From: a virus
Length of the DNA: 27,526 nucleotides
IMG/VR virus record: IMGVR_UViG_3300025592_000056
Span: 1 to 27,526 of that record
Reading direction: 5' to 3' (one strand)
Below the pieces are notes generated by a model that ran no database searches, was not told the DNA's origin, and was given only the letters and a program-made list of their open reading frames with translations. Shown piece by piece: positions 13,878 through 21,922 of this stretch. Position 1 is the stretch's first letter. Each line of letters begins with the position of its first letter. A program made the position numbers and the translations under genes.

Positions 13878-14540
13878 TTATAGTTTAGAGAGGAAATGTT
13901 CAAATCCGCTTACTTCTGAATCTGTATTATCTACAACTTCTTCCGTTACGACTTCCATCATTTCAGTCTCACCTTCTTCAATTTGCTCAGAAACTATATA
14001 ATGACCTGTATTATCCATAGTCCAATCAACACCTTCCATAATGCCATTTACAAATGCATTAGGTGCTGATGGGTCTTGAACAATATCAACTGTGCTAAGA
14101 TGAAAATCATCTTTAACATAATTAACGCCATTTTTCATTTCTATGCTTCCCATACCACGACTTGAAACACCAAGTTGAACACCACCTTCAACCAAACCTT
14201 TTACAATTTGCCCCATAGGGGTATCTAAAATAAGTGCTTTCCCAATCACATTATTACCGTCCCATTTAAGTTCTGTAATTCTGTGACTAACTTTATCTAA
14301 GTTGATTGATGGACCTTCTGGGTGATTTAACTCACCAACGGCCCTACCAGTCATTACTTGTTCATTGTTGTATCTATCTACTGCATTATTAAGAACTTCT
14401 CTAGTATAAACTCTACCATTTCGGTTCTTGCCTTCTGCCTGCATAAAGATACCTTCGATATAAGTTTCTTTCTTACCATTCTTTCCTTCGGTAATAGAGT
14501 AACCTAATCCTTCATTTGTATACTCTGCTATTAACTTCAT
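13878..14540 (-). CDS. 21: Prohead maturation protease (T4 gp21-like)
   Basis: This 220-residue serine protease (T4 gp21 is 212) cleaves scaffold and capsid at (L/I)xE sites. The catalytic His is in LNHPEGP (H73), the Ser in GVSSRGMG (S126/S127), and the third residue is likely Asp in VDIVQDPSAP (D152 or D156); spacing is close to the T4 H85-S140-D168 set. The IAE at residues 4-6 and ITE at 16-18 could be self-cleavage sites. The Asp/Glu-rich C-terminal tail (about 180-205) resembles a removable propeptide. It follows the small core-type genes by one base. Confidence 0.93.
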   Translation of the reverse strand: MKLIAEYTNEGLGYSITEGKNGKKETYIEGIFMQAEGKNRNGRVYTREVLNNAVDRYNNEQVMTGRAVGELNHPEGPSINLDKVSHRITELKWDGNNVIGKALILDTPMGQIVKGLVEGGVQLGVSSRGMGSIEMKNGVNYVKDDFHLSTVDIVQDPSAPNAFVNGIMEGVDWTMDNTGHYIVSEQIEEGETEMMEVVTEEVVDNTDSEVSGFEHFLSKL

Positions 14541-14541
14541 G

Positions 14542-14745
14542 CTAATCCTTCATTTTCCCAGCGTCTATAGCTGTTTCTATATCTTGAACTGCTTTCTTCA
14601 TCTTGTTGACAGCCTTCTTATCTGTAGCTGCATTACTAAATGCTTTAATTAACCCCTTTAATGAGTTATGATATACATCATAGGCTTTGTCAAAATCATC
14701 CAACTTGCCTTCATTAATTGTGTTATATGCTTCATGAATGTTCAT
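14542..14745 (-). CDS. Putative internal head protein with targeting peptide (67 residues)
   Basis: A small, charged, mostly helical protein in the gene 68 position of T4, one base before gene 21. Its N-terminus MNIHEAYNTINE is like those of the next two proteins upstream and ends in INE, a gp21-type cleavage site. The rest (GKLDD...KMKD) is Lys/Asp-rich. By analogy with T4 internal proteins (MKTYQEFIAE leader), the first 12 residues may target it to the prohead core and then be removed. A gene 68 equivalent is an alternative. Confidence 0.72.
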   Translation of the reverse strand: MNIHEAYNTINEGKLDDFDKAYDVYHNSLKGLIKAFSNAATDKKAVNKMKKAVQDIETAIDAGKMKD

Positions 14746-14746
14746 A

Positions 14747-14989
14747 CTATTTTCCTATTTTTAACGATGTTGGTAAACCTCTTTCTCTCATATCATCTGA
14801 TGAGAACCAAGTGGTATACGTTGTGTACCACATATCATCCCATCGTTTATGAATATCTTTAGTGGTGCCAACATATTTGACCTGGGCATAAGCAGTTAGA
14901 ATATCCTCAAGCGCTTTTACAGCTTTCTTTTCATCAAACTTCTTTTCAATGATTACTTGCATATCATTATATGCTTCTGTTAAGTTCAC
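14747..14989 (-). CDS. Putative internal head protein with targeting peptide (80 residues)
   Basis: It starts at a GTG codon (14989-14987) with a GGGAG site eight bases upstream. The N-terminus MNLTEAYNDMQVIIE shares MN(I/L)xEAYN with the downstream gene and ends in IIE, a likely gp21 site after residue 15. The remainder has an unusual aromatic-rich part (WDDMWYTTYTTWFSSDDMRERGLP, about 50-73) that looks like a compact fold, so it may be a packaged protein delivered to the host. Function unknown. Confidence 0.72.
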   Translation of the reverse strand: MNLTEAYNDMQVIIEKKFDEKKAVKALEDILTAYAQVKYVGTTKDIHKRWDDMWYTTYTTWFSSDDMRERGLPTSLKIGK

Positions 14990-14991
14990 TA

Positions 14992-15222
14992 CTATACTCC
15001 CATTACTTTTAAAAAATCTTTAAGACCCTTTTCAGCATCTTTAAGCGACTTGAATTTATCAAGTTTTTGATCATCTATATACAAGTTAAATTTACTGGTA
15101 ATCACTGCAGTAGTCTTCTTATCTTTACCTAACTTGGTAAATTCCTTTTCTACAGTTTCACCAGATGGCAACTTCAGTTTCTTTTCGATTATTAAGTTAA
15201 ATGATTCTTTAAATGTCTTCAT
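14992..15222 (-). CDS. Putative internal head protein with targeting peptide (76 residues)
   Basis: Start chosen at ATG 15222, not the in-frame ATG 15246, because MKTFKESFNLIIE then matches the T4 capsid-targeting leader MKTYQEFIAE and ends in IIE, a gp21-type site after residue 13. The body is a small Lys-rich alpha/beta protein (KLPSGETVEKEF, TAVITSKFNLYIDDQKL, a helix KDAEKGLKDFLKVMG). It overlaps gene 67 by 14 bases and is followed after two bases by the next small gene. Function unknown. Confidence 0.75.
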   Translation of the reverse strand: MKTFKESFNLIIEKKLKLPSGETVEKEFTKLGKDKKTTAVITSKFNLYIDDQKLDKFKSLKDAEKGLKDFLKVMGV

Positions 15223-15382
15223 CTGCGTCTTTATCAGCAGTGCCATACATTTGGCCAGCCAACTCTTGTTTATGTGTGTCCAATGCTACATTAATTTTAT
15301 CAGACATCAACCCATTAAACTCGTTGTTGCTGTCCTGCACGTCACCAGTTTGTATGGCGTCAATTAAATTATTTAAATCCAT
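15209..15382 (-). CDS. 67: Prohead core protein (T4 gp67-like)
   Basis: This 57-residue protein starts at ATG 15382 with an AGAGGA site and sits directly after the portal gene, where T4 has gene 67. It is acidic, with the sequence MDLNNLIDAIQTGDVQDSNN at the start (compare T4 MEGLIEAIKSND) and an Asp/Glu-rich end (DKDADEDI). gp67 is an essential scaffold component in T4 that is degraded during maturation. A late promoter lies 22 bases before the start codon. Confidence 0.78.
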   Translation of the reverse strand: MDLNNLIDAIQTGDVQDSNNEFNGLMSDKINVALDTHKQELAGQMYGTADKDADEDI

Positions 15383-15403
15383 AATATTTTCCTCTGTGTA
15401 ATA

Positions 15404-15411
15404 TATTTATA
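15404..15411 (-). promoter_or_regulatory. Late promoter (TATAAATA) for 67 and the head genes
   Basis: An exact late octamer between the portal stop (15423) and the gene 67 ATG (15382). It probably supplies the head-core, protease, scaffold and capsid genes up to the terminator after 23. Confidence 0.8.
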
Positions 15412-15422
15412 AGAATTGATAT

Positions 15423-16907
15423 CTACTCTTCATCAAAATCTTCATCTTCTGAAGGTTCAGCTTCAATTTGTTTATCAATTTCTGCAATCATCTCTTCATC
15501 TTGTTTAAGAATGTTCTTTCTAATCCATTCTTTAGAATAGTATGTACCAACATACTCATCTATTATTTGTAATGTTTCAACTCTTTCTTTAAGAATCTCT
15601 GCATCTTTAAGCTCTGCATAATAGTTATCTTTAATGAATTCAATATCAAGATCTTCTTTAATACTCTTCCAGTCTGAAGGAACAATAATCTTTTTAAGGA
15701 TCAATTGTCTCTTTAATACTTCATAGAATAATCCAGAGAACTTAGTACGCACTCTATCAATAAACTTCTGAAACTTCAACTCATCACGAGTAATCTCCGA
15801 TGAACGCCCAACGTTAAATGCAGATTCTGCCTCTAAACGAGATATAGGGACATTCAGCGACTTATATAATTTCTTTTGGAAGTATATAATATCTTCTACT
15901 TCACCTAAGTTTTGACCACCTGGTAATGTAGTAATCTCTGTACCTCTGCCGCCTTCACGACGAGGTAACCAAAAGTCTTCCATCATACTCTTATGATCTT
16001 TCTGATCTTTAACTTCACCAGTTGTTGGATCATATACAATCTTATTGCGATACTTATTCATCGTGTTGTTTAAGTACTCTTCAGCCTTACCCTTAGGCAA
16101 GTTGCCAACATCAATATAGAATATACGACGTTCTGGAGATCTTGAAACACGATAGATAACCAATGAGTCTTCCATCATAGATAACTGATTCAAAGGTTTT
16201 AGAGCTTTGTTTAAGTAACCCACAACCTTATCTCTTGTGTCATTCAATAAACCAGAGTTCACTTGAATAATTGCATCTGTAGAGATCTTCAACCCCTCGG
16301 AGTTATTAACATGCTCTTGATCTTGATAAAGGTAATACTCACTCACCTCTTGTACTAATTCTGCACCAGTTGAGGGATCTTTTTCCTTAATGATCTCTTT
16401 AACCTTACGAATCTTTGTGGGGTCAATTTGAACAAGTTTTTGAATACCATTCGAACCATTCTTGTCAATTATAACATGATGGAATAATCTGCCGTCAATA
16501 TACCAACGTCTGAATAAGTCGTAACTTGTATCAGAGAAATCTAATAGTTTCAATACAGTTTTAAACTCTTCTTGGATAAGCTTCTTAACATTATCAGCTT
16601 GCTCTAAATCGTCAAGGTTTAACTTGATAACTTCACCACCAACTGTAGTAATGGCTTCATTTGTAATATCTTCAATAGCTGCATCTATCTCAGGATAGCT
16701 AGATATTGAACGATACTTCATTATTAACTCAGAGTCAGACTTGAATTGGTTACCATCTATATCAGTATACTGACCAAAGTATGCTCCAGACGGAGATATC
16801 TGGTAAGCACCGTCTTCATTGTCGGGCACAAACGTGTTAGCTTTAATTTTTTCTTCGGACTTCTTACGTTTAAACGAGAATCCAAATAATTTGTTATCTT
16901 CTGCCAT
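15423..16907 (-). CDS. 20: Portal vertex protein (T4 gp20-like)
   Basis: This 494-residue protein (T4 gp20 is 524) forms the dodecameric DNA-packaging ring. It is recognised by YRSISSYPEIDAAIEDITNEAI near residue 66, FRRWYIDGRLFHHVIID, IYRVSRSPERRIFYIDVGNLPKGKAEEYLN, NKIVYDPTTGEVKDQKDHKSMMEDFWLPRREGGRGTEITTLPGGQNLG and RLEAESAFNVGRSSEITRDELKFQKFIDRVR, all near-invariant in T4-like portals. The C-terminus is acidic. It is preceded by a terminator and its own late promoter, so it begins a new late transcription unit. Confidence 0.97.
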   Translation of the reverse strand: MAEDNKLFGFSFKRKKSEEKIKANTFVPDNEDGAYQISPSGAYFGQYTDIDGNQFKSDSELIMKYRSISSYPEIDAAIEDITNEAITTVGGEVIKLNLDDLEQADNVKKLIQEEFKTVLKLLDFSDTSYDLFRRWYIDGRLFHHVIIDKNGSNGIQKLVQIDPTKIRKVKEIIKEKDPSTGAELVQEVSEYYLYQDQEHVNNSEGLKISTDAIIQVNSGLLNDTRDKVVGYLNKALKPLNQLSMMEDSLVIYRVSRSPERRIFYIDVGNLPKGKAEEYLNNTMNKYRNKIVYDPTTGEVKDQKDHKSMMEDFWLPRREGGRGTEITTLPGGQNLGEVEDIIYFQKKLYKSLNVPISRLEAESAFNVGRSSEITRDELKFQKFIDRVRTKFSGLFYEVLKRQLILKKIIVPSDWKSIKEDLDIEFIKDNYYAELKDAEILKERVETLQIIDEYVGTYYSKEWIRKNILKQDEEMIAEIDKQIEAEPSEDEDFDEE

Positions 16908-16951
16908 AATTTCTTTATGTAAGTATATTACTCTTTTATAATCATTATAGT

Positions 16952-16959
16952 TATTTATA
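16952..16959 (-). promoter_or_regulatory. Late promoter (TATAAATA) for gene 20
   Basis: An exact late octamer, 45 bases upstream of the gene 20 ATG and just after the gene 19 terminator. Confidence 0.82.
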
Positions 16960-16963
16960 ACGC

Positions 16964-16994
16964 TTATAAAAGAGTACTCTTGCGAGTACTCTTT
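16964..16994 (-). terminator. Intrinsic terminator after gene 19
   Basis: A perfect 11-bp inverted repeat (AAAGAGTACTC / GAGTACTCTTT, 16969-16979 and 16984-16994) with a 4-base loop, followed on the minus strand by a short TTTTAT tract. It begins 12 bases beyond the gene 19 stop. Confidence 0.85.
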
Positions 16995-17005
16995 ATTATA
17001 CTATA

Positions 17006-17533
17006 TTATGTTGTCGAGTTCGACTCCCAATATTGTACTTGAAGTTCTACAGTGAACTCTTCAATTGTATTCTCAGTGTCATAAGATACTTCAATAGCAC
17101 CTAAATTAGTTGGGAAACAACCTCTGATGTTGTATGATTTAACTTCAGTTCCATCTTTGTCTAACTGTGCAACGATCATGTCTGACATGTAATCGTTAGG
17201 GTTAGTTAAACCAGTGTTAGCGTTATGTTGGTTAATGCCGTTCATCCATTCTTCGAATGCATTACGTACATCAAAACCAGTATCATTAATAACTGTAATA
17301 GTCCAAGGTTCGAATGTTCTATCGCCAGCAATTTGTAATTGTCTGCCGCGGAACGGAACCATGATTGGTGATATTACAGAACTTGGTAAAGACGCTGCCT
17401 TTACCATAAATGAAGCTAGTTCAACATCTGCAGTAACATATCCAGGGAAACCTAAAGTTGCCTTGAATAAATTAGCTCTTGCACCGCCACCGGTTAGTTT
17501 TGCTTTAAAATCGTCTACGCCTAAAATCGCCAT
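17006..17533 (-). CDS. 19: Tail tube protein (T4 gp19-like)
   Basis: This 175-residue protein (T4 gp19 is 163) forms the stacked hexamer rings of the inner tail tube. Segments MVKAASLPSSVISPIMVPFRGRQLQIAGDRTFEPWTITVINDTGFDVRNAFEEWMNGIN, then YNIRGCFPTNLGAIEVSYDTENTIEEFTVELQVQYWE are typical. It follows the sheath gene by two bases, so tube and sheath are co-translated, and ends at a terminator. The gene at 11157-11612 is a shorter relative by fold. Confidence 0.95.
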   Translation of the reverse strand: MAILGVDDFKAKLTGGGARANLFKATLGFPGYVTADVELASFMVKAASLPSSVISPIMVPFRGRQLQIAGDRTFEPWTITVINDTGFDVRNAFEEWMNGINQHNANTGLTNPNDYMSDMIVAQLDKDGTEVKSYNIRGCFPTNLGAIEVSYDTENTIEEFTVELQVQYWESNSTT

Positions 17534-17535
17534 GA

Positions 17536-19224
17536 TTAGTTACCTCCAGCAATTTCACTAAATTCAACACCAGTTCTAGTAGCAATGAAGTTTAATGTAA
17601 TAAAGTTAATAGAACGTGCAGGCTTGATGTAAATATCAGCTACGAAACGATTAGTATCGATTACGTTACCAGTATTGTTAGTATCATCACAAACCACTTT
17701 AAAGTCTGTAATACCTCTACGTCCTTTGATATCTCTTAAGAAAGGTTCAGTCATATTTCTAAATTGTGCTCTAGTGAACTCATCATTGAATTCAAATAAA
17801 GACGCTTTAGAAGCACGTGAAATTGCTTTCTCTAAAGTAATGAATAATCTACGTACGTTGATTCTATCAAATGCAGATGCTTTAAACTGTAAAGTCTTAT
17901 CACCATATAGCACTGTACCAGCACCTGGGAATGCAACGATAGGGTTAATACCTACCTTGTATAAATCATCTCTGTCTACTTGCTTAGGATTAAATGCTAA
18001 CTTAGTAACATTTCTTACGTTACCGCGAGTAAATCCAGCAGGAGAGAACCACGCATCAGCAACCATATCAGCATTAGCAGATAAACCAGCCATAGAACCA
18101 GAAGCAGCTAACCAACGGTATTTGTCGTTATACTTATCGTATACGTACAATGCACCAGAATCAGCAAAAGCATATGAAGAAGATGTTAATGTATTTCTCC
18201 ATGTCTTGAGATCAGTAACTTCAGACCCATTATTATTAGCTGTAGCTCCAATTGGAGGAGATACAAATGCAACACAATCTTTACGAGAGTCAGCAAGTGA
18301 AATCATCTTATTAGCAACAGTAGTTGCATCAGAACCAGCCATAACAGAACCGTTCATTAGTAATGAAATCTCAACAGTCTCTGGATCAGAAAACATATCT
18401 AAACCAATCATAATTTCACCGGTTGTTAATACGTTATCATCAACACCACCAGATAGATCATGGCCTAATAAGTTATCAGGATCTCCATCAATAATAGTAT
18501 CAAATGTTCTGCCAGCTAATGTAAGACCCGAGGTAGAGATTGTAGTAGGTGCATTAAGCACATTTACCCATCTTGATCTTTTATTGATTACGTTAATCCA
18601 GTAATTAGAAGTTCCGTCTGAAGCAAAAGCATCAGATCCTTGTGAAACATATTCATAAGATTCTAATACAGTATTTGCTGTACCAGTAATAGCTCCTGTA
18701 TAATCAACTACAACTACGTGCATCTCATCGTTAGAACCGCCAACGGCTGTAGCTCCATCAGATGTACCAGGTGCTGATGTAAATACACCAGCAAAATTCC
18801 AAGCTGCAAATCCTACAGAGTCTACACAAATTTCAACTCCAAGGCTATTGCCAATCGCACCAGGATATTTAGCTACAATTGATGCAGCTCCTGAGTAAGA
18901 TTCTACCTCACTATCATTTTTTAGTAGTACTCCAGTTCCGCCAGATGCAGCATTTAATGCTGACGCTCCAACCGATCTTACAACTCGTAACGAGTCACCA
19001 TAACTTAAAAATTGTGTTGCTGTTAATACTGTGCTGAATGTGTCATCATTCGGCTGCCCGAAGATTTGAACTAATTGTTTTTCTGATCCTACTGTAATAA
19101 TCGTATCAGCTGGGCCCCACTGGAATGAACCAGCGATTGCTCCGATAGACGCAGATGTTGCAGGGATAACATTAGTCAAATCGATTTCTTTTACCTGTAC
19201 TCCAGGTGATACTAGAAATGCCAT
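17536..19224 (-). CDS. 18: Contractile tail sheath protein (T4 gp18-like)
   Basis: This 562-residue protein (T4 gp18 is 659) forms the contractile sheath. The N-terminus FLVSPGVQVKEIDLTNVIPATSASIGAIAGSFQWGPAD and the C-terminal half (SAFDRINVRRLFITLEKAISRASKASLFEFNDEFTRAQFRNMTEPFLRDIKGRRGI to INFITLNFIATRTGVEFSEI) are the family's conserved core that forms the inter-subunit mesh. The middle (about 100-290) is the variable outer domain. A late promoter lies 65 bases upstream of the ATG. Confidence 0.96.
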   Translation of the reverse strand: MAFLVSPGVQVKEIDLTNVIPATSASIGAIAGSFQWGPADTIITVGSEKQLVQIFGQPNDDTFSTVLTATQFLSYGDSLRVVRSVGASALNAASGGTGVLLKNDSEVESYSGAASIVAKYPGAIGNSLGVEICVDSVGFAAWNFAGVFTSAPGTSDGATAVGGSNDEMHVVVVDYTGAITGTANTVLESYEYVSQGSDAFASDGTSNYWINVINKRSRWVNVLNAPTTISTSGLTLAGRTFDTIIDGDPDNLLGHDLSGGVDDNVLTTGEIMIGLDMFSDPETVEISLLMNGSVMAGSDATTVANKMISLADSRKDCVAFVSPPIGATANNNGSEVTDLKTWRNTLTSSSYAFADSGALYVYDKYNDKYRWLAASGSMAGLSANADMVADAWFSPAGFTRGNVRNVTKLAFNPKQVDRDDLYKVGINPIVAFPGAGTVLYGDKTLQFKASAFDRINVRRLFITLEKAISRASKASLFEFNDEFTRAQFRNMTEPFLRDIKGRRGITDFKVVCDDTNNTGNVIDTNRFVADIYIKPARSINFITLNFIATRTGVEFSEIAGGN

Positions 19225-19288
19225 TGTTTTCTTCTCCTAATCAAAGATGTAATAAGTTTATTCATAATACGTTTATATTCAATATAGT

Positions 19289-19296
19289 TATTTATA
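19289..19296 (-). promoter_or_regulatory. Late promoter (TATAAATA) for 18-19
   Basis: An exact late octamer on the minus strand, just after the gene 17 stop (19301) and 65 bases before the gene 18 ATG. Sheath and tube then form one unit ending at the terminator at 16964-16994. Confidence 0.82.
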
Positions 19297-19300
19297 AGTA

Positions 19301-20869
19301 TTAGCCTTTCCACACTTCCCACTGAGGCCCTTCATCGTATTCCTGATAATCGCCAAACGACCCGACAGGGATTAACTCAGCTTCAATGGATGCTACCTTT
19401 TCAGCATATAACATACCCTTCATATCAATGTCGGTGGATTCCGCAAACCAAGGAGTTGTAGAAAAATACCCTAGCATAACAAGGTTCATCATAAGATCAT
19501 CATGATTTCCGTGATCAGCCTCATAGCTATTACCCTTAGCAATAAATGTAGACATCTCTTGAATTGTATTCATATCTACTATTTCTAACTTACCCTGTTC
19601 TAATATATCTTTAATAGTTGAACAACCAATTCGTTTAGTCTTTCTTGTCATTGTAATACCGATAGCATTAGCCTTAGTATACGATTCAACAAATACATTT
19701 TCATACTCTAAATCATAGTATAATCCGTTACAAACAACAGCGCCTTGATCATTGCTTTCAATAACCACGTAAGCTTCGTTATAATATTTTGCGTACTTAT
19801 ATATGATATCTGGAAACAGTAACGGACTAACCATATTATCTCTAAATACAGCAACTTGTTTAAACGGCTTCTCAGTTACATCTATAACGTTAAACGTAGA
19901 GTAATCCATACCTCTACCCCTAGCAACATCCACTAATGTAATGTATTGATGTCCTTCCACAGGATTTTCATATATACTAACATGATTCTGAATAGCAATT
20001 GGCTCTTTAGCCTTTAACGCTAATAGTGTTTCAGCATTAATAAGTGTATTGCCTGTACCATGGAAATTGTTTCCAAACTCTTGGTCGAATTGTAACTCAG
20101 ATGTATTAGAGATTGTCATCCTCTTCCACTCTTCATCTCTACTAGGAACGTCCCACCAATCAACGCGGAAAGCTTTGAACTCATTAGTACCTTGCAATGC
20201 CCCTTCGTATATCTTTTGAAATATGTTACCTAATCCATTAGCTGTAGATGTAATAATAACCTTAGTGGTTTTACCAGCTGATATAACAGGATATGTACTT
20301 GTATAGAACTCCGTAGCATTATCTACAAACGCAAACTCATCAAGGTATAGTAAGTTAATTGACATACCACGAATAGAGCTGCCAGAAGTAGCTGCTGCTA
20401 TTAATCGTGAGTTATTGGAAAACTCAATTGATCCCTTGTTTAATGCTTTTGTTCCTGGCTGTAAGAAGAACGGTAGATTCTCTAACATAAGAGTGATACG
20501 GGTTAACATCTCACGAGCAGTAGCACCTTTGTTAGCAAGAACAGCAATTGTTTGTTCTGAGTGGAATAGTGCAAACCATAATAGATATGCTACTGTAGAT
20601 ATAGACTTACCTGATTGACGACATGCTAATACAATAGAGAATCGATTATCCTGAAAATGTCTAAACATCTCTTTTTGATAATCATATAACTTAAATGGGA
20701 CCAACCCATCATCCAACGATATTACTTTACAATACTTCATAGCAAAGTATACAGAATCATCCATACACTTTTGATATTCTAATATATCCTCTTTAGACCA
20801 CTCTTGTGTGACACCGTCACGTTTAACTTGAGCGTTACCTAAATAACTATCCGGTTTCTGTATCGCCAT
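19301..20869 (-). CDS. 17: Terminase large subunit (T4 gp17-like)
   Basis: A 522-residue packaging motor (T4 gp17 is 610). The ATPase domain has Walker A CRQSGKS (about 83-89) and Walker B LLYLDEFAF (about 175), then a TSTANGLGN coupling motif. The RNase H-fold nuclease domain shows DVARGRGMDYS, VIESNDQG and the HDDLMMNLVM motif near the end. The in-frame TTG at 20872 is passed over for the ATG at 20869, which overlaps the gene 16 end by 23 bases, so both subunits are co-translated. The next gene, 18, has its own late promoter. Confidence 0.96.
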   Translation of the reverse strand: MAIQKPDSYLGNAQVKRDGVTQEWSKEDILEYQKCMDDSVYFAMKYCKVISLDDGLVPFKLYDYQKEMFRHFQDNRFSIVLACRQSGKSISTVAYLLWFALFHSEQTIAVLANKGATAREMLTRITLMLENLPFFLQPGTKALNKGSIEFSNNSRLIAAATSGSSIRGMSINLLYLDEFAFVDNATEFYTSTYPVISAGKTTKVIITSTANGLGNIFQKIYEGALQGTNEFKAFRVDWWDVPSRDEEWKRMTISNTSELQFDQEFGNNFHGTGNTLINAETLLALKAKEPIAIQNHVSIYENPVEGHQYITLVDVARGRGMDYSTFNVIDVTEKPFKQVAVFRDNMVSPLLFPDIIYKYAKYYNEAYVVIESNDQGAVVCNGLYYDLEYENVFVESYTKANAIGITMTRKTKRIGCSTIKDILEQGKLEIVDMNTIQEMSTFIAKGNSYEADHGNHDDLMMNLVMLGYFSTTPWFAESTDIDMKGMLYAEKVASIEAELIPVGSFGDYQEYDEGPQWEVWKG

Positions 20870-21185
20870 CAATCACTTTCTCATCCTGTAACATTCTTTG
20901 TAAATCTGTAGTAGACCCAATAAAAAGATTATTGTTTGTAACTCCAGGTAGTACTGGGGATGATGGATCTACTTGTTTTATATCTTTATTGGATTTATGT
21001 AGCTTCATCAACTTGTCGTTGATGTCTGCCTTTTGTTTGATTAGTTGTCCAAGTACTTCGAAAGCCCTGGGGTGTTCGGATTCTCTAGCAAGTTCCATCA
21101 TTAGTTCAATGGCCTCTTCCCCTTGCTCACTCAAATCATACAGGCTATCCCTGATATGATCATAATCTTTTTGTAAATCACTCAT
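20847..21185 (-). CDS. 16: Terminase small subunit (T4 gp16-like)
   Basis: This 112-residue helical protein is shorter than T4 gp16 (164). The DYDHIRDSLYDLSEQGEEAIELMMELARESEHPRAFEVLGQLIKQKADINDKLMKLHK stretch (about 7-65) is the conserved coiled-coil oligomerisation core of marine T4-like small terminases. It regulates gp17 and recognises DNA for packaging. It begins 14 bases after gene 15 and its end overlaps the start of 17. Confidence 0.9.
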   Translation of the reverse strand: MSDLQKDYDHIRDSLYDLSEQGEEAIELMMELARESEHPRAFEVLGQLIKQKADINDKLMKLHKSNKDIKQVDPSSPVLPGVTNNNLFIGSTTDLQRMLQDEKVIDGDTETG

Positions 21186-21199
21186 AATATAATGTATCC

Positions 21200-21922
21200 T
21201 TAATTAAAAAAGTCTATGGTCTCCGTATATGGTAGAGTAGTACCATCGACTTTTTGCACTTCCATATTCTCTCCGGAATCAGTATCTTTGTAATATACTT
21301 CTGTTTTATTAATAACACTTCGATCTTGAATACCATTATAGTATCTAATTCTTGTTTCAAATGTTAATGTGTATACAATGGTTCTTCTACTTAAAAAATC
21401 ACCTTCATACTCATCATTCAACCCAACTCCAGTTAATATTATTGGAGTGTCACTTGATATATCCATTGTAGGTATATCTTTAATGGTTACTGTATAATCT
21501 GGTTGAAACTTAGGTAATATTTGCTCTAATATTTGTAATGCATCATCCTGAGACTTTGTCATAATATTAAGTTCAAACCCTACTTTATATACTGCAGGCG
21601 ATCCTAACGATGTTACATGTTTTTTATCTAAGGGATCTACAGTAACAAACTTCTTGGTCTTGTTAATTCTAGCAGCGCCATCATAACTCATATCAATAAT
21701 TTCAAATGACATGCGTGGTAATTTAAGTGCTATCTTAGTATCATCTAAATCTTTTGTTCTGCTTAAGAACTTCTGACGGGGACCATATGCTAATGGTATC
21801 TTAATTTCTTGTAATAGCTTACCTGTATTATCTACTTTTTGAATAGATAGGTCGTTGAATATGCTTCCGAATACTGAAACCATACGTCTTGTACTTGAAT
21901 TATAAAAGTGGTCCTTAAACAT
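21200..21922 (-). CDS. 15: Tail completion / sheath terminator protein (T4 gp15-like)
   Basis: This 240-residue protein (T4 gp15 is 272) caps the tail tube and sheath and joins the tail to the neck. The N-terminus FYNSSTRRMVSVFGSIFNDLSIQK, then IPLAYGPRQKFLSR, LPRMSFEIIDMSYD and VGFELNIMTKSQDDALQILEQILPKFQPDYTVTIKD are characteristic. The gene 14 stop and this ATG overlap by one base (TAATG), so neck and tail-terminator subunits are co-translated. Confidence 0.94.
   Translation of the reverse strand: MFKDHFYNSSTRRMVSVFGSIFNDLSIQKVDNTGKLLQEIKIPLAYGPRQKFLSRTKDLDDTKIALKLPRMSFEIIDMSYDGAARINKTKKFVTVDPLDKKHVTSLGSPAVYKVGFELNIMTKSQDDALQILEQILPKFQPDYTVTIKDIPTMDISSDTPIILTGVGLNDEYEGDFLSRRTIVYTLTFETRIRYYNGIQDRSVINKTEVYYKDTDSGENMEVQKVDGTTLPYTETIDFFN

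Noticed and set aside
15223-15246. In-frame ATG extending the 76-residue head-core-type protein by eight residues
   Set aside because: It lies deeper in gene 67, lacks a ribosome site, and would bury the MKTF leader that matches other targeting peptides.
17675-18604. A 309-codon open frame on the plus strand
   Set aside because: It lies wholly opposite the sheath gene 18, has no ribosome site or promoter, and mirrors its codon pattern; it is a shadow frame.
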